From contig CAJXQM010000001.1 in assembly GCA_913058145.1 (NCBI GenBank), positions 1-64,000 of the forward strand: a stretch of 64,000 nt of DNA. The letters are read 5' to 3'. Under the pieces are notes generated by a model. The model was given only the letters and a program-made list of their open reading frames with translations, did not search any database and was not told where the DNA came from. Every line of letters begins with the position of its first letter. Position 1 is the first letter of the stretch. Made by a program: the position numbers and the translations under genes. Shown piece by piece: positions 10,210 through 19,537 of the stretch. The DNA comes from an uncultured Colwellia sp. (GTDB lineage: Bacteria > Pseudomonadota > Gammaproteobacteria > Enterobacterales > Alteromonadaceae).

Positions 10210-12135
10210 TTACATAGAATCTTCTATATTGAAAAATTGGTATTGGTTTTTACCCGCTTTTTTCGCGCAGTACATAGCTTGATCAGCTTGGCGAATGAGT
10301 ACTTCATTACCAATATCTATACTTTGAGGGTAGAAGCTGACACCAATACTGGCTGAAACATTCATACTGTGTTGATTATATTTTATATCTGAAGATAGAT
10401 CGTTTAAGAAACGTTGAAGCAGTGGAATGAGTTCTTCACTTTTGTTTAAATCTGTCATCACTATGACAAATTCATCCCCACCTATTCTTGATACTATATC
10501 ACTTTGTCTCACTATAGCATTCATTCTCGAAGCAACAATAGATAACACTTCATCTCCTGCATCATGTCCATAGGTATCATTCACTTCTTTAAATCCATCA
10601 AGGTCAATAAAAAGAACAGCAAGTTGTTTGTCATTTCTTTTTACAACATGCATAGCATGTGTCAATAATTCTGAGAGTAGAAATCTATTTGGAAGCTTCG
10701 TGAGTGAATCATGTTTTGCGGTATGCTCGAGTTTATCTTGATATTTTTTTTGTGCTGTAATATCAGTATGGAATCCTACAACCCTTATTGCATTACCACT
10801 ATTATCAAAGACTGCTTTTCCTCTATCTAAAATATATTTATATTCTCCATTTTTACATAAAACTCGATGTGTTGACTCATAAAATTCTGTATCACCATTT
10901 AAATGCGCTTTAATCTGTTCCATTGTAGCTTCTAACTCATCAGGGTGTACTCTGTCAGTCCATTCACTTATATCATTACCTATATCTTGAGCTTCATACC
11001 CTAGCATTTTCTTCCAGTTATTAGAAAAAAATACTTTATTAGTTATAGGGTTCCAATCCCATAAACCATCTTGTGTACTTTCTATGGCAAGTGAAAAACG
11101 AATTTTTTCATCTTCTAATTCTTTTGTACGTTGTGATAAACTCTTACGACTATTAAATGAAATTAGAAAAACGATATAGATAAGAAAAGAGACTACTATC
11201 CCTAAAACAGCAAGTATACTTGGAATATAAGTTTCCATTTGCTTATCTAGTTTTTGTGTACTATACGCATGCATACTCCATTTACGACCACCTATTTCCA
11301 ATACTTGAACTATAGTGTGCTTACCTCTATTTAAGAACTCGTTACTAGATTTAAATAAAAGATTTTTTTCTAATATTTCTCCATCATAGAGCTCGAGAGG
11401 TATTGTAGTTTCTTTGGCTAAAGCGGGTGTCATCAAATCACCCATACGAAAGACACTATATATATATCCAATTAAAGCTGTGCGACGATCTTTTATGGAA
11501 TTTAAGGATAAAGATTTTTTATACAATGGAAGATACATCAAAACACCTGTTTGCACATTAGAATCGATCTCTTGCACGAGTGTTACACGACTTGATATTG
11601 TAGGAAGTCCTGAATCCCGTGCTAGCTCCATGGCTTGTCTTCGTGTTGACTGAGAAAACATATCATAGCCTATTGCTGCCATGTTGCGCTTATCTAGGGG
11701 CTCCAAGTAAATAATAGCACTGTACTGCTCTCGCTTTCCTTCTGGGTTGAGTTTAAAATCAATATAGCCTTCATCTTGCATCAATGACTCTAAAGGTTTT
11801 ATCTCTTCACCTTTGAGCATTAAAGTGATTCCTAAGCCTTGTATACCGGGATAAAATTTTTTAATTTGTAAATTTTCAACAAATTCTTTCCATTCTTCAC
11901 GAGTTATATTTTGGCTTGATTGATAAAAAGCGACACCACTTCTAAGTGCATTTTCATAAACCAGCATACGTTTTTCAATATTTTCAGTGACTTTATAAAC
12001 GTGAGACTTGAAAAAATTCTCAGAACGTAAATTATAATAGTTTTGTGTTATGCTCCATGCAAAATAAGAAATTGATAAAAAAATGATTAAAAGCGAATTT
12101 ATAGTTAGCTTCCTATCTAAAATAAATTTGTACAT
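10210..12135 (-). CDS. CHASE-PAS-GGDEF diguanylate cyclase
   Basis: N-terminal TM plus CHASE (PGIQGLGI), PAS/PAC, RIGGDEFVIVM active-site motif; no EAL domain. Confidence 0.9.
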   Translation of the reverse strand: MYKFILDRKLTINSLLIIFLSISYFAWSITQNYYNLRSENFFKSHVYKVTENIEKRMLVYENALRSGVAFYQSSQNITREEWKEFVENLQIKKFYPGIQGLGITLMLKGEEIKPLESLMQDEGYIDFKLNPEGKREQYSAIIYLEPLDKRNMAAIGYDMFSQSTRRQAMELARDSGLPTISSRVTLVQEIDSNVQTGVLMYLPLYKKSLSLNSIKDRRTALIGYIYSVFRMGDLMTPALAKETTIPLELYDGEILEKNLLFKSSNEFLNRGKHTIVQVLEIGGRKWSMHAYSTQKLDKQMETYIPSILAVLGIVVSFLIYIVFLISFNSRKSLSQRTKELEDEKIRFSLAIESTQDGLWDWNPITNKVFFSNNWKKMLGYEAQDIGNDISEWTDRVHPDELEATMEQIKAHLNGDTEFYESTHRVLCKNGEYKYILDRGKAVFDNSGNAIRVVGFHTDITAQKKYQDKLEHTAKHDSLTKLPNRFLLSELLTHAMHVVKRNDKQLAVLFIDLDGFKEVNDTYGHDAGDEVLSIVASRMNAIVRQSDIVSRIGGDEFVIVMTDLNKSEELIPLLQRFLNDLSSDIKYNQHSMNVSASIGVSFYPQSIDIGNEVLIRQADQAMYCAKKAGKNQYQFFNIEDSM

Positions 12136-12154
12136 TTTAGTTTATCCATCGTAT

Positions 12155-12168
12155 TTGATATTTATCAA
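12155..12168. promoter_or_regulatory. Perfect FNR box TTGAT-ATTT-ATCAA
   Basis: 10/10 match to TTGATN4ATCAA, 20 bp upstream of the diguanylate cyclase start codon. Confidence 0.55.
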
Positions 12169-12480
12169 ACTGTATAAAATATGATTATGTACTGATGTAG
12201 TATAATCGAGTTTTATTTTTTTTCCTCTTTTAGTAAATAAAGTCAATAAAATATCCTAATCATGTTTATTTGATTTTAGCTTTTAAGTGAATTGAACCGA
12301 CGGAGTGATTGAGGTGATAAAACAGACAATTAAAGTGTGTTTTTTAAACACAACGACTTGATCTTACCTAACGTCGATAATTGTTATACAACTTCAGCTA
12401 ATAATTGCGCTAAAGAGTAGTATTATTACTCACTTTAGATTAAATTGCCGCCTTAAATTTACAGTTAACCAGAGCGCCTT

Positions 12481-12711
12481 ATGTTAGAAAATACTCTCCC
12501 TCAACTTGAGCAACTGATTGAACGAATTATTGATAAAAATAACCAACTACAAAGTACAATAGTAGAGCTAGAACAGCAAAAATCAGTGCTTGTAGATGAA
12601 AATGAAACGTTACAACTTGAAGTACTTGAAGGTGAAGAAAAACAAACGCAAACAAATGATGTATTAGCGAGCTTATTAGGTAAATTACAAAGTGTAGAAG
12701 AGCTTAGTTAA
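12481..12711 (+). CDS. ZapB-like coiled-coil protein (TIGR02449-type)
   Basis: 76-aa coiled coil immediately upstream of zapA. Confidence 0.7.
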   Translation: MLENTLPQLEQLIERIIDKNNQLQSTIVELEQQKSVLVDENETLQLEVLEGEEKQTQTNDVLASLLGKLQSVEELS

Positions 12712-12992
12712 TGTTTGCTGAAGATTCTATAGGGATCAGCATTGAAGTTATGGGCAAGCAACACCAGTTTTCATGTTCAGCTCAGCAAGCAGAGGGGTTA
12801 AAGCAAGCAGCTAATAATCTCAGTGCTATGTGTGAAGACATCAAAAAACAAAAGGGCATGGCTAGCAGTGAGCGTGCTTTATTAGTTGCGTCAATTAATT
12901 TAAGTTATTCACTATTGATGGCAAACAATGAACTTAAACGTCATCAACAAGGGCAAAATGCTTTGATCGCTACCTTAAAAAGTGCGTTATAA
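12711..12992 (+). CDS. zapA: Cell division protein ZapA
   Basis: ISIEVMGKQHQFSCSAQQAEGLKQAANNLSAMCEDIKK...ALLVASINLSY. Confidence 0.88.
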   Translation: MFAEDSIGISIEVMGKQHQFSCSAQQAEGLKQAANNLSAMCEDIKKQKGMASSERALLVASINLSYSLLMANNELKRHQQGQNALIATLKSAL

Positions 12993-13128
12993 ATAGACTC
13001 TTTTTTTAGTTTTTTTTGTAGGTTAAAATGGTATTACTTGATTATTTTTTCCGTAAAAATAAAAGCAGGTTACAACGGCTTATAAAGTTAATGACACTAT
13101 TATTTTACCCATTTAAATAGGAATAAAC

Positions 13129-13572
13129 ATGGACTTAAATGTATACCTCTCTGGCGAAATACACACAGACTGGAGACAGCGCTTAAAAGAAGGTTGTGAG
13201 GCACACAATTTATCCATTGTTTTCACCTCGGCTGTTACAAACCATGAGGCGAGTGATAGCGCGGGCGATATACTTGGAAAAGAAGATAATAGCTTTTGGC
13301 GTGATCACAAATCAGCCAAAGTGAACGCAATACGAACTAAAACACTGATTGAAAACTGTGACTTAGCGGTAGTTCGTTTTGGAAATAAATACAAACAGTG
13401 GAATGCGGCTTTTGATGCGGGTTACTGTGCAGCTATGGGAACACCCTATATCACGCTTCATGATGAGGATATCGTTCATCCCTTAAAAGAAGTTGATGGG
13501 TCAGCTATGGCTTGGGCTAAAACACCTGAGCAAGTTATCGAGGTTTTAAAGTATGTTCTTACAAAAGCGTAA
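13129..13572 (+). CDS. YtoQ family protein
   Basis: VYLSGEIHTDWRQRL...GNKYKQWNAAFDAGYCAAMGTPYI. Confidence 0.85.
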   Translation: MDLNVYLSGEIHTDWRQRLKEGCEAHNLSIVFTSAVTNHEASDSAGDILGKEDNSFWRDHKSAKVNAIRTKTLIENCDLAVVRFGNKYKQWNAAFDAGYCAAMGTPYITLHDEDIVHPLKEVDGSAMAWAKTPEQVIEVLKYVLTKA

Positions 13573-13596
13573 AATCAAATTATATTTTAGGACGTT

Positions 13597-13863
13597 ATGA
13601 GAAAAAATTCTATTCCACTGTTTATTGGCGTAATTATTAGTCTTATCGCTATTTGGTTAGTAAATGATTATTTGTTAGTAGATCAATGCCGAGATAGTGG
13701 CGGTAGTTTTGATTACAGTACAGCTGAGTGTTTATTAGAAAATGGCGATGTAAAAGCGTCAGAGCTAGGACCATATATAATGGCCATCTATTTTTTTATG
13801 GGTTTATTCATTTCGTTGTTTGTTTCATTTTCTATTCGTAAAACATTCAATATTGCGCAATAA
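13597..13863 (+). CDS. Small membrane protein, hypothetical
   Basis: Two hydrophobic segments. Confidence 0.6.
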   Translation: MRKNSIPLFIGVIISLIAIWLVNDYLLVDQCRDSGGSFDYSTAECLLENGDVKASELGPYIMAIYFFMGLFISLFVSFSIRKTFNIAQ

Positions 13864-13933
13864 AAATTATAAGGCGTTTAAGCAGAACAAAAGCAGGGTA
13901 TATAATTAGACAATAATAGGGAAATCAAAGACA

Positions 13934-14153
13934 ATGATTAACTAAGAAATCGATAGGATGTCCTTACTGTGGTGAAACAATTAAGGTGTTAATTGATTCA
14001 ACCGACATAGATCAACAATACATTGAAGATTGCCAAGTCTGCTGTAAGCCAATAAATTTTTTGGTTTCTGAGAGTATGGATGGTGAAGTATCGGTTAATG
14101 TTTACAATGAAGATGACACGTCGCCTATTAAGGGTATTATGTTTACTATTTGA
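13934..14153 (+). pseudogene. CPXCG-motif cysteine-rich protein, frameshifted after codon 3 (or recoded)
   Basis: ATG ATT AAC TAA at 13934, then in +1 frame from 13944: KKSIGCPYCGETIKVLIDSTDIDQQYIEDCQVCCKPINFLVSESMDGEVSVNVYNEDDTSPIKGIMFTI*. No ATG/GTG/TTG in that frame between the upstream stop (13935-13937) and the CPYCG motif. Confidence 0.7.
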
Positions 14154-14309
14154 GTTATTAAAAATCAGCTATTTTTGTTTGCTCTCTTCGTATAGAATCC
14201 GCTATATGATGTTTACTTAGTAAATACCTCGAAAACATTTCTGAAATATTTCAAAACAGTAAAATTTAACTTATACCTTCTTATTCCTTTCTAAAATGAC
14301 ATAAAAAAA

Positions 14310-15179
14310 ATGAATGATATAACCATAGCAACGCACAACGGCAATTTTCATGCAGATGATGTTTTTAGTATCGCTGCACTTAAAAACATTTTCCCTTCTG
14401 TTAATCTTATACGCACACGGGATTTATCACTTATCGGCCAGGCAGATATTGTGATAGATGTAGGCGGTGAATATAACCCCGATACTGGCCGTTTTGACCA
14501 TCATCAACGCGGGGGAGCAGGTGAGCGTGAAAATGGAATTCCCTATTCATCATTTGGTTTAATTTGGCAAAAATATGGCTTAGAGATATGCAAAGGTAAC
14601 CAAGATGTAGCAAACTCTGTAGATGCTGGTCTAGTCTCGACCATTGATGCTATCGATTGTGGCCATGTTGAAGGTGTTTCTCAAGGTATAAGCCTTAGCC
14701 AAACTATTTCAATGTTTAACCCTACTTGGCAAGAAAACAGCCATTTTGATAGCTGCTTTGATGAAGCGGTTGATTTTGCCTCGCGCGTTTTAACACGATT
14801 TATTGCCTCTGCTAACGGTGGCATTAGTGCAAAAGAAATTGTAGCGACAGCAATTGATAATGCAGACGACTCAAGAGTGATTGTACTAGAAAAATATACC
14901 CCGTGGAAAAGAACCGTTCACGCTTTATCCACAGAGGCTTTATATATGATTTATCCATCTCCGTCTGGCCAGTGGAGAATTCAAACAGTACCGGTTGAAC
15001 CCGGTTCATTCGAAGACAGGAAATCGCTGCCTAGCGCATGGGCCGGTTTATCAGATAAAGCACTTAAAGATGTTACAGGTATTGATGATGCAATGTTTTG
15101 CCATAATGGTTTATTTATCGCGGGTGCAGAATCATTTGAAAGCACGATGAAAATGGCCGCTATAGCACTTAAAGAATAG
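14310..15179 (+). CDS. MYG1 family protein
   Basis: THNGNFHADDVFSIAAL, DVGGEYNPDTGRFDHHQRG, IDAIDCGH. Confidence 0.9.
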   Translation: MNDITIATHNGNFHADDVFSIAALKNIFPSVNLIRTRDLSLIGQADIVIDVGGEYNPDTGRFDHHQRGGAGERENGIPYSSFGLIWQKYGLEICKGNQDVANSVDAGLVSTIDAIDCGHVEGVSQGISLSQTISMFNPTWQENSHFDSCFDEAVDFASRVLTRFIASANGGISAKEIVATAIDNADDSRVIVLEKYTPWKRTVHALSTEALYMIYPSPSGQWRIQTVPVEPGSFEDRKSLPSAWAGLSDKALKDVTGIDDAMFCHNGLFIAGAESFESTMKMAAIALKE

Positions 15180-15298
15180 AAACAAAATAACGCCTTAATT
15201 CAGCACTAAATAGCGTAGAGAACACGGATGAAACTACGCCATAAAAAATATGTTACTGAATCAATGCGAGGGTGTTACCTGTTAAATGGGCATATATG

Positions 15299-16171
15299 AT
15301 CAATAAATTCTTATTAAAAACAAGCTTATTTACAGGCTTAGCGATAATTGCATTTGCTGCCAACTCTGTATTATGTCGTTTAGCGTTAGGTAATGGGGCC
15401 ATTGATGCATCGAGTTTTACGGCAATTCGACTATTATCAGGTGCGGTTGCTCTTTTTGTTATTTTAAGTATAAAAGGAAGTAACAAAGGAGCATTATCTA
15501 AAGGCAGTTGGGGAGCCAGTTTTACGTTGTTCCTCTATGCAATAACCTTTTCATATGCTTATCTTTCTGTTGATACCGGCACCGGTGCTCTTATTCTATT
15601 TGGATCAGTTCAAATTACTATGATAATGCTGTCATTGATTTCTGGTACGCGATTACATATTATCGAGTGGTCTGGAGTTATTATCACTTTCACCGGGTTT
15701 ATTTATCTTATTTTACCTAATATAACAACGCCTTCAGTTAATGGCCTTGTACTGATGACCGTTTCTGGAATTTCATGGGGTATTTATACCCTAAAAGGGC
15801 GCAGCTCAAAAAATCCGCTTATGGACACAACCTATAATTTTTTAAGAACCATTCCTTTTCTGGTGTTATTAGTGTTTTTTACAATGCAAAACATGAATTA
15901 TTCATCAGAAGGGATAGTATTAGCACTGATCTCAGGAGCTATAACATCTGGCGTAGGTTACACCATATGGTATATCGCACTTGGGGGACTATCCTCAACA
16001 CAAGCTGCTGTTATCCAATTATCTGTGCCTGTTGTTGCGGCTATTGGCGGCGTTATATTTGTGTCTGAGGTAATCACCATTCGTCTTGTTATTTCAGCTA
16101 CTATAGTGCTCAGTGGTATATTAATGGTGGTTTTAGGTAAATATCATTTCACTCAAAAAAATACAAAATAA
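15299..16171 (+). CDS. DMT (EamA) family transporter
   Basis: Duplicated EamA-type TM domains; ATG 15299 more likely than 15272. Confidence 0.85.
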   Translation: MNKFLLKTSLFTGLAIIAFAANSVLCRLALGNGAIDASSFTAIRLLSGAVALFVILSIKGSNKGALSKGSWGASFTLFLYAITFSYAYLSVDTGTGALILFGSVQITMIMLSLISGTRLHIIEWSGVIITFTGFIYLILPNITTPSVNGLVLMTVSGISWGIYTLKGRSSKNPLMDTTYNFLRTIPFLVLLVFFTMQNMNYSSEGIVLALISGAITSGVGYTIWYIALGGLSSTQAAVIQLSVPVVAAIGGVIFVSEVITIRLVISATIVLSGILMVVLGKYHFTQKNTK

Positions 16172-16388
16172 AGATTGAAATCAGATTAACAGATTAGACG
16201 ACTAAGCCAGGTATTTTACCTGCACCTGAAGTAATAATTGTACCATTAGAGATAGTTTGACTTTTGCTCAAAAAAGAAATGAATAACCTTTGTGAGTGGA
16301 ATACTCTTGACCTAATCACAGTAAATACGCTATTTTAAACATGTGTTTGAATTAGGGTGAATACCCAAATCGGTGAGTAATATAAAGT

Positions 16389-17015
16389 ATGAGTACAAAG
16401 ACTAAAATTTTAGATGCAGCAGAAGTTCTTTTTGCTGATAAAGGCTTTAACGGTACATCGTTAAGAGAGATAACCAGTCAAGCGGAAGTTAACTTAGCCG
16501 CGGTTAATTATCATTTTGGCTCAAAAAAAGAATTAATCAAAGCGGTTATGTCTCGTTATATGAATGAACTATCGCCTCGATTAGAGTCAGCATTAAATGC
16601 ACTTTGTCTTGACGAAGTACAGCCGACATTAATAGACGTTTTTTCTGCTTTTCTTGAGCCCTTATTACATCTAAATAGTTTTAAAGACAATGGTACGCGC
16701 AACTTCTTGCAGTTACTTGGTCGAGGATTTACAGATAATCAGGGTTTTTTACGTTGGTTTTTAACCACACAATACCCTGGTGTTTTTACTAACTTTACCC
16801 AAGCTGTTCACAAAGCTTACCCAGAATTAAGCGCAGAAGAAATGTTTTGGCGTTTACATTTTACTATGGGTACTATTGTTTTTACTATGTCGTCGAGTGA
16901 TGCGTTAATTGATATTGCTCAAAATGATTTTGATCGCCAAGTTGATATTGCTGGCGTGATTAAGCAAGTTATTCCTTATGTGGCAGCAGGGGTTGCCGCA
17001 CCTATTGTGAGATAA
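16389..17015 (+). CDS. TetR/AcrR family transcriptional regulator
   Basis: ILDAAEVLFADKGFNGTSLREITSQAEVNLAAVNYHFGSKKELIKAV. Confidence 0.92.
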   Translation: MSTKTKILDAAEVLFADKGFNGTSLREITSQAEVNLAAVNYHFGSKKELIKAVMSRYMNELSPRLESALNALCLDEVQPTLIDVFSAFLEPLLHLNSFKDNGTRNFLQLLGRGFTDNQGFLRWFLTTQYPGVFTNFTQAVHKAYPELSAEEMFWRLHFTMGTIVFTMSSSDALIDIAQNDFDRQVDIAGVIKQVIPYVAAGVAAPIVR

Positions 17016-17087
17016 GGGAAAAATAAAGGCTATAAATTATTATTTACAGCCTTTTAGAGAATACTACTTTTAAGTAGAACCACTATT

Positions 17088-17633
17088 TTAAAATTTTTTC
17101 GCGTGAATAAGCCTATTAATCACTATCAGTAAAAAAGCGGCACTATAAGCACCATAGACCACAATCATCCACTGTGGCATGCTATAACCTACAAATTGCC
17201 AGCTAATTTCACCACAATCACCTGTTGCTTCAAACAATGCGGGGACCCACTCATGTAAAGGTGCCCAAGTTGGAAAATTAGGAATAATGTCACAGCTAAA
17301 AAATAATGATCCTGAATTAGCTTGCATCTCTACATGCTCTAAAGCAATGAATAGTCCCCAAATTGCTCCTATTGACCATAAACTATAAGAAATAATACGA
17401 GTGATTAAAAACTGACAGCCCCAAAAACCAATAAAGCCAGCCAGTATAATTGCGCAAATAGCAACACGTTGATATACACACATGATGCAAGGTGCTAAAT
17501 CCATGGAATATTGAAAAAACAATGCGCATAGTTCTAGCCCTAAGGCTGATAATGCCAGCAATAACCAAGGTGATGAATGGGTCGTTAAGTCACTTAAAAA
17601 TTTCATTTTTTTCCTATATTTGGTGCATAGCAA
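17088..17633 (-). CDS. dsbB: Disulfide bond formation protein B
   Basis: CIMCVYQR motif, four TM segments, periplasmic Cys pair. Confidence 0.92.
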   Translation of the reverse strand: MLCTKYRKKMKFLSDLTTHSSPWLLLALSALGLELCALFFQYSMDLAPCIMCVYQRVAICAIILAGFIGFWGCQFLITRIISYSLWSIGAIWGLFIALEHVEMQANSGSLFFSCDIIPNFPTWAPLHEWVPALFEATGDCGEISWQFVGYSMPQWMIVVYGAYSAAFLLIVINRLIHAKKF

Positions 17634-17646
17634 GAATAACGGGTAT

Positions 17647-17680
17647 AAAAAAAGCTTCTAAAATTATTTAGAAGCTTTTT
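17647..17680. terminator. Bidirectional intrinsic terminator downstream of nhaD
   Basis: aaaaaagcttctaaaattatttagaagctttttt-type stem-loop with flanking A/T tracts. Confidence 0.8.
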
Positions 17681-17738
17681 ATCATAACAAATAAAATGTT
17701 TGTATTATAACAATTAAGTTATTTGAAATTGTTACAAA

Positions 17739-19154
17739 TTAACTACCATTGATCAGTAGGTGAACATAGATACTGGCAGCGTAACCTAAAGCAATTACAG
17801 GAGTCCATTTTAAGTGACTAAAGAACGTATAGTAACCACGTGCTTGACCCATAAGTGCAACACCAGCTGCAGAGCCAATAGATAGTAAGCTACCACCAAC
17901 ACCCGCCGTTAATGTTACTAATAACCACTGTGCATGTGACATATCAGGGTTCATCGTTAATACTGCAAACATGACCGGGATGTTATCAACAATTGCGGAA
18001 AGAATACCAACAAGTATATTCGCGTTAGTTGCACCAAGTTCACCATACATAAATTCTGAGGCCATACCTAAATAGCCGATAAATCCTAAACCACCTACAG
18101 CTAGAATTACACCATAGAAGAAGAATAACGTATCCCACTCAGCGCCTGCTATTTTATCAAAAATATCAAACTCTTTATCTTCTGCATATTTTTCAGTTTG
18201 ATTTTTATGTCCAGGGGTCAATGATATATCAATTTTAGATTTGCCTGATTTTTTAATGTAGTAACCGAAAAGTTTCAAGTAAGCTAAACCTAACATCATG
18301 CCAAATACTGGTGGTAAATGTAAGAAGTTATGGAAAGATACGGCAGTGATAATCGTTAAAACAAATAGACCAACGATGGTTAAACCGCCATGTTTTATTG
18401 GCGTCATTTCGGTTGATTGGGCTGAAGGTTTGCCACTTGGAATAGCAAACTGCATGATAAACGCAGGTACAACATAGTTAACCACTGAAGGAATAAATAA
18501 GTGGAAGAACTCATTGAATTGGACCATACCTTTTTGCCAAACCATTAAGGTAGTGATATCACCAAACGGGCTAAATGCGCCACCAGCATTTGCGCCAACA
18601 ACAATACCAATACAACTTATAGCAATAAATTTAGGTTCATCTTTACCAACAGCAAGTACAACAGCACACATAATTAACGCGGTGGTTAAGTTATCTGCAA
18701 TAGGTGAAATAAAGAAGGCTAGAATACCGGTTAACCAAAATAGTACCTTGTAACTAAAACCTTTTGCGACTAACCAATCACGAAGTGCATCAAACACATT
18801 TCGTTCTAACATGGCATTAATGTATGTCATCGCAACAAGTAAGAAGAAGAAAAGTTCAGCGTACTCTAAGAAGTTATGACGAATAGCGACTTCTGCAGCA
18901 TGCGGCATACCATGAGCGCCATAATAATAGGCGATAAGTATCCAGATTAATCCTGCAGCAAGTAAAACTGGTTTAGATTTTCTTAAGTGCAGTTGCTCTT
19001 CAAGAATAACTAAGGTGTATGCTAAAACAAAAATAGCAATGGCGGCATAGCCAATCCAGTGGGCTGTTAAGTCAACAGATTGATGTGCAGCATCAGATGC
19101 AAATGCAATACTAGGTACTAGCATTGCTAGTAATATGAATAAAATTTGTTTCAT
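17739..19154 (-). CDS. nhaD: Sodium:proton antiporter NhaD
   Basis: NhaD/ArsB-type permease sequence (SPIADNLTTALIMC, GGAFSPFGDITTLM, VDNIPVMFAVL). Signal-like MKQILFILLAMLVPSIAFA supports start at 19154 rather than 19256. Confidence 0.88.
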   Translation of the reverse strand: MKQILFILLAMLVPSIAFASDAAHQSVDLTAHWIGYAAIAIFVLAYTLVILEEQLHLRKSKPVLLAAGLIWILIAYYYGAHGMPHAAEVAIRHNFLEYAELFFFLLVAMTYINAMLERNVFDALRDWLVAKGFSYKVLFWLTGILAFFISPIADNLTTALIMCAVVLAVGKDEPKFIAISCIGIVVGANAGGAFSPFGDITTLMVWQKGMVQFNEFFHLFIPSVVNYVVPAFIMQFAIPSGKPSAQSTEMTPIKHGGLTIVGLFVLTIITAVSFHNFLHLPPVFGMMLGLAYLKLFGYYIKKSGKSKIDISLTPGHKNQTEKYAEDKEFDIFDKIAGAEWDTLFFFYGVILAVGGLGFIGYLGMASEFMYGELGATNANILVGILSAIVDNIPVMFAVLTMNPDMSHAQWLLVTLTAGVGGSLLSIGSAAGVALMGQARGYYTFFSHLKWTPVIALGYAASIYVHLLINGS

Positions 19155-19318
19155 GTCTGTTCTCAAGTTGTGATTGAAGAGCTTAGTAAAATTTTGTGAG
19201 ATTTTACCAAAATATCGAAAAAATGATATAGCCAAGTCGTCAGAAAGGTCATTCATTTCATTGATATTTATTATGTAAGTTATAGATTTGCCGTATGTCT
19301 GGTTTGAACTAGGTCTTT

Positions 19319-19335
19319 TGCTCTAACCTGGTGCG
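19319..19335. promoter_or_regulatory. Putative NtrC-binding site TGCTCTAACCTGGTGCG
   Basis: Partial match (12/17) to TGCACCAAAATGGTGCA about 110 bp upstream of a sigma-54 promoter. Confidence 0.35.
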
Positions 19336-19428
19336 AACCATGTTGTGGTTTCACTTTTTCTGTGCAACAAAGGGTTCTGTTGTGGGGTTTTTATATCTAT
19401 AGTGCTGTTTATTATGAGTATTTTTTGA

Positions 19429-19444
19429 TGGCTTGTTTTGTGCA
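19429..19444 (+). promoter_or_regulatory. Sigma-54 promoter TGGCTTG-N4-GTGCA upstream of amt
   Basis: 9/12 match to TGGCACGN4TTGCW with invariant GG and GC correctly spaced. Confidence 0.6.
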
Positions 19445-19537
19445 TACCATGTAAAAAATAAAATAACACGAAACTTGATTATATTGAGCTGCACCAATAC
19501 ATATCAAATATTCGATAAATCAACTTGGAACCAAAAA

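Noticed and set aside
12993-13128. Possible 6S RNA (ssrS) after zapA
   Set aside because: Position is right by synteny, but only about 135 bp is available before ytoQ and I see no 6S-like long bubble hairpin.
13860-15250. Integron attC-like fragments (ggcgttta, taacgcc) between small ORFs
   Set aside because: No paired attC core sites with opposed arms, no integrase; fragments match by chance.
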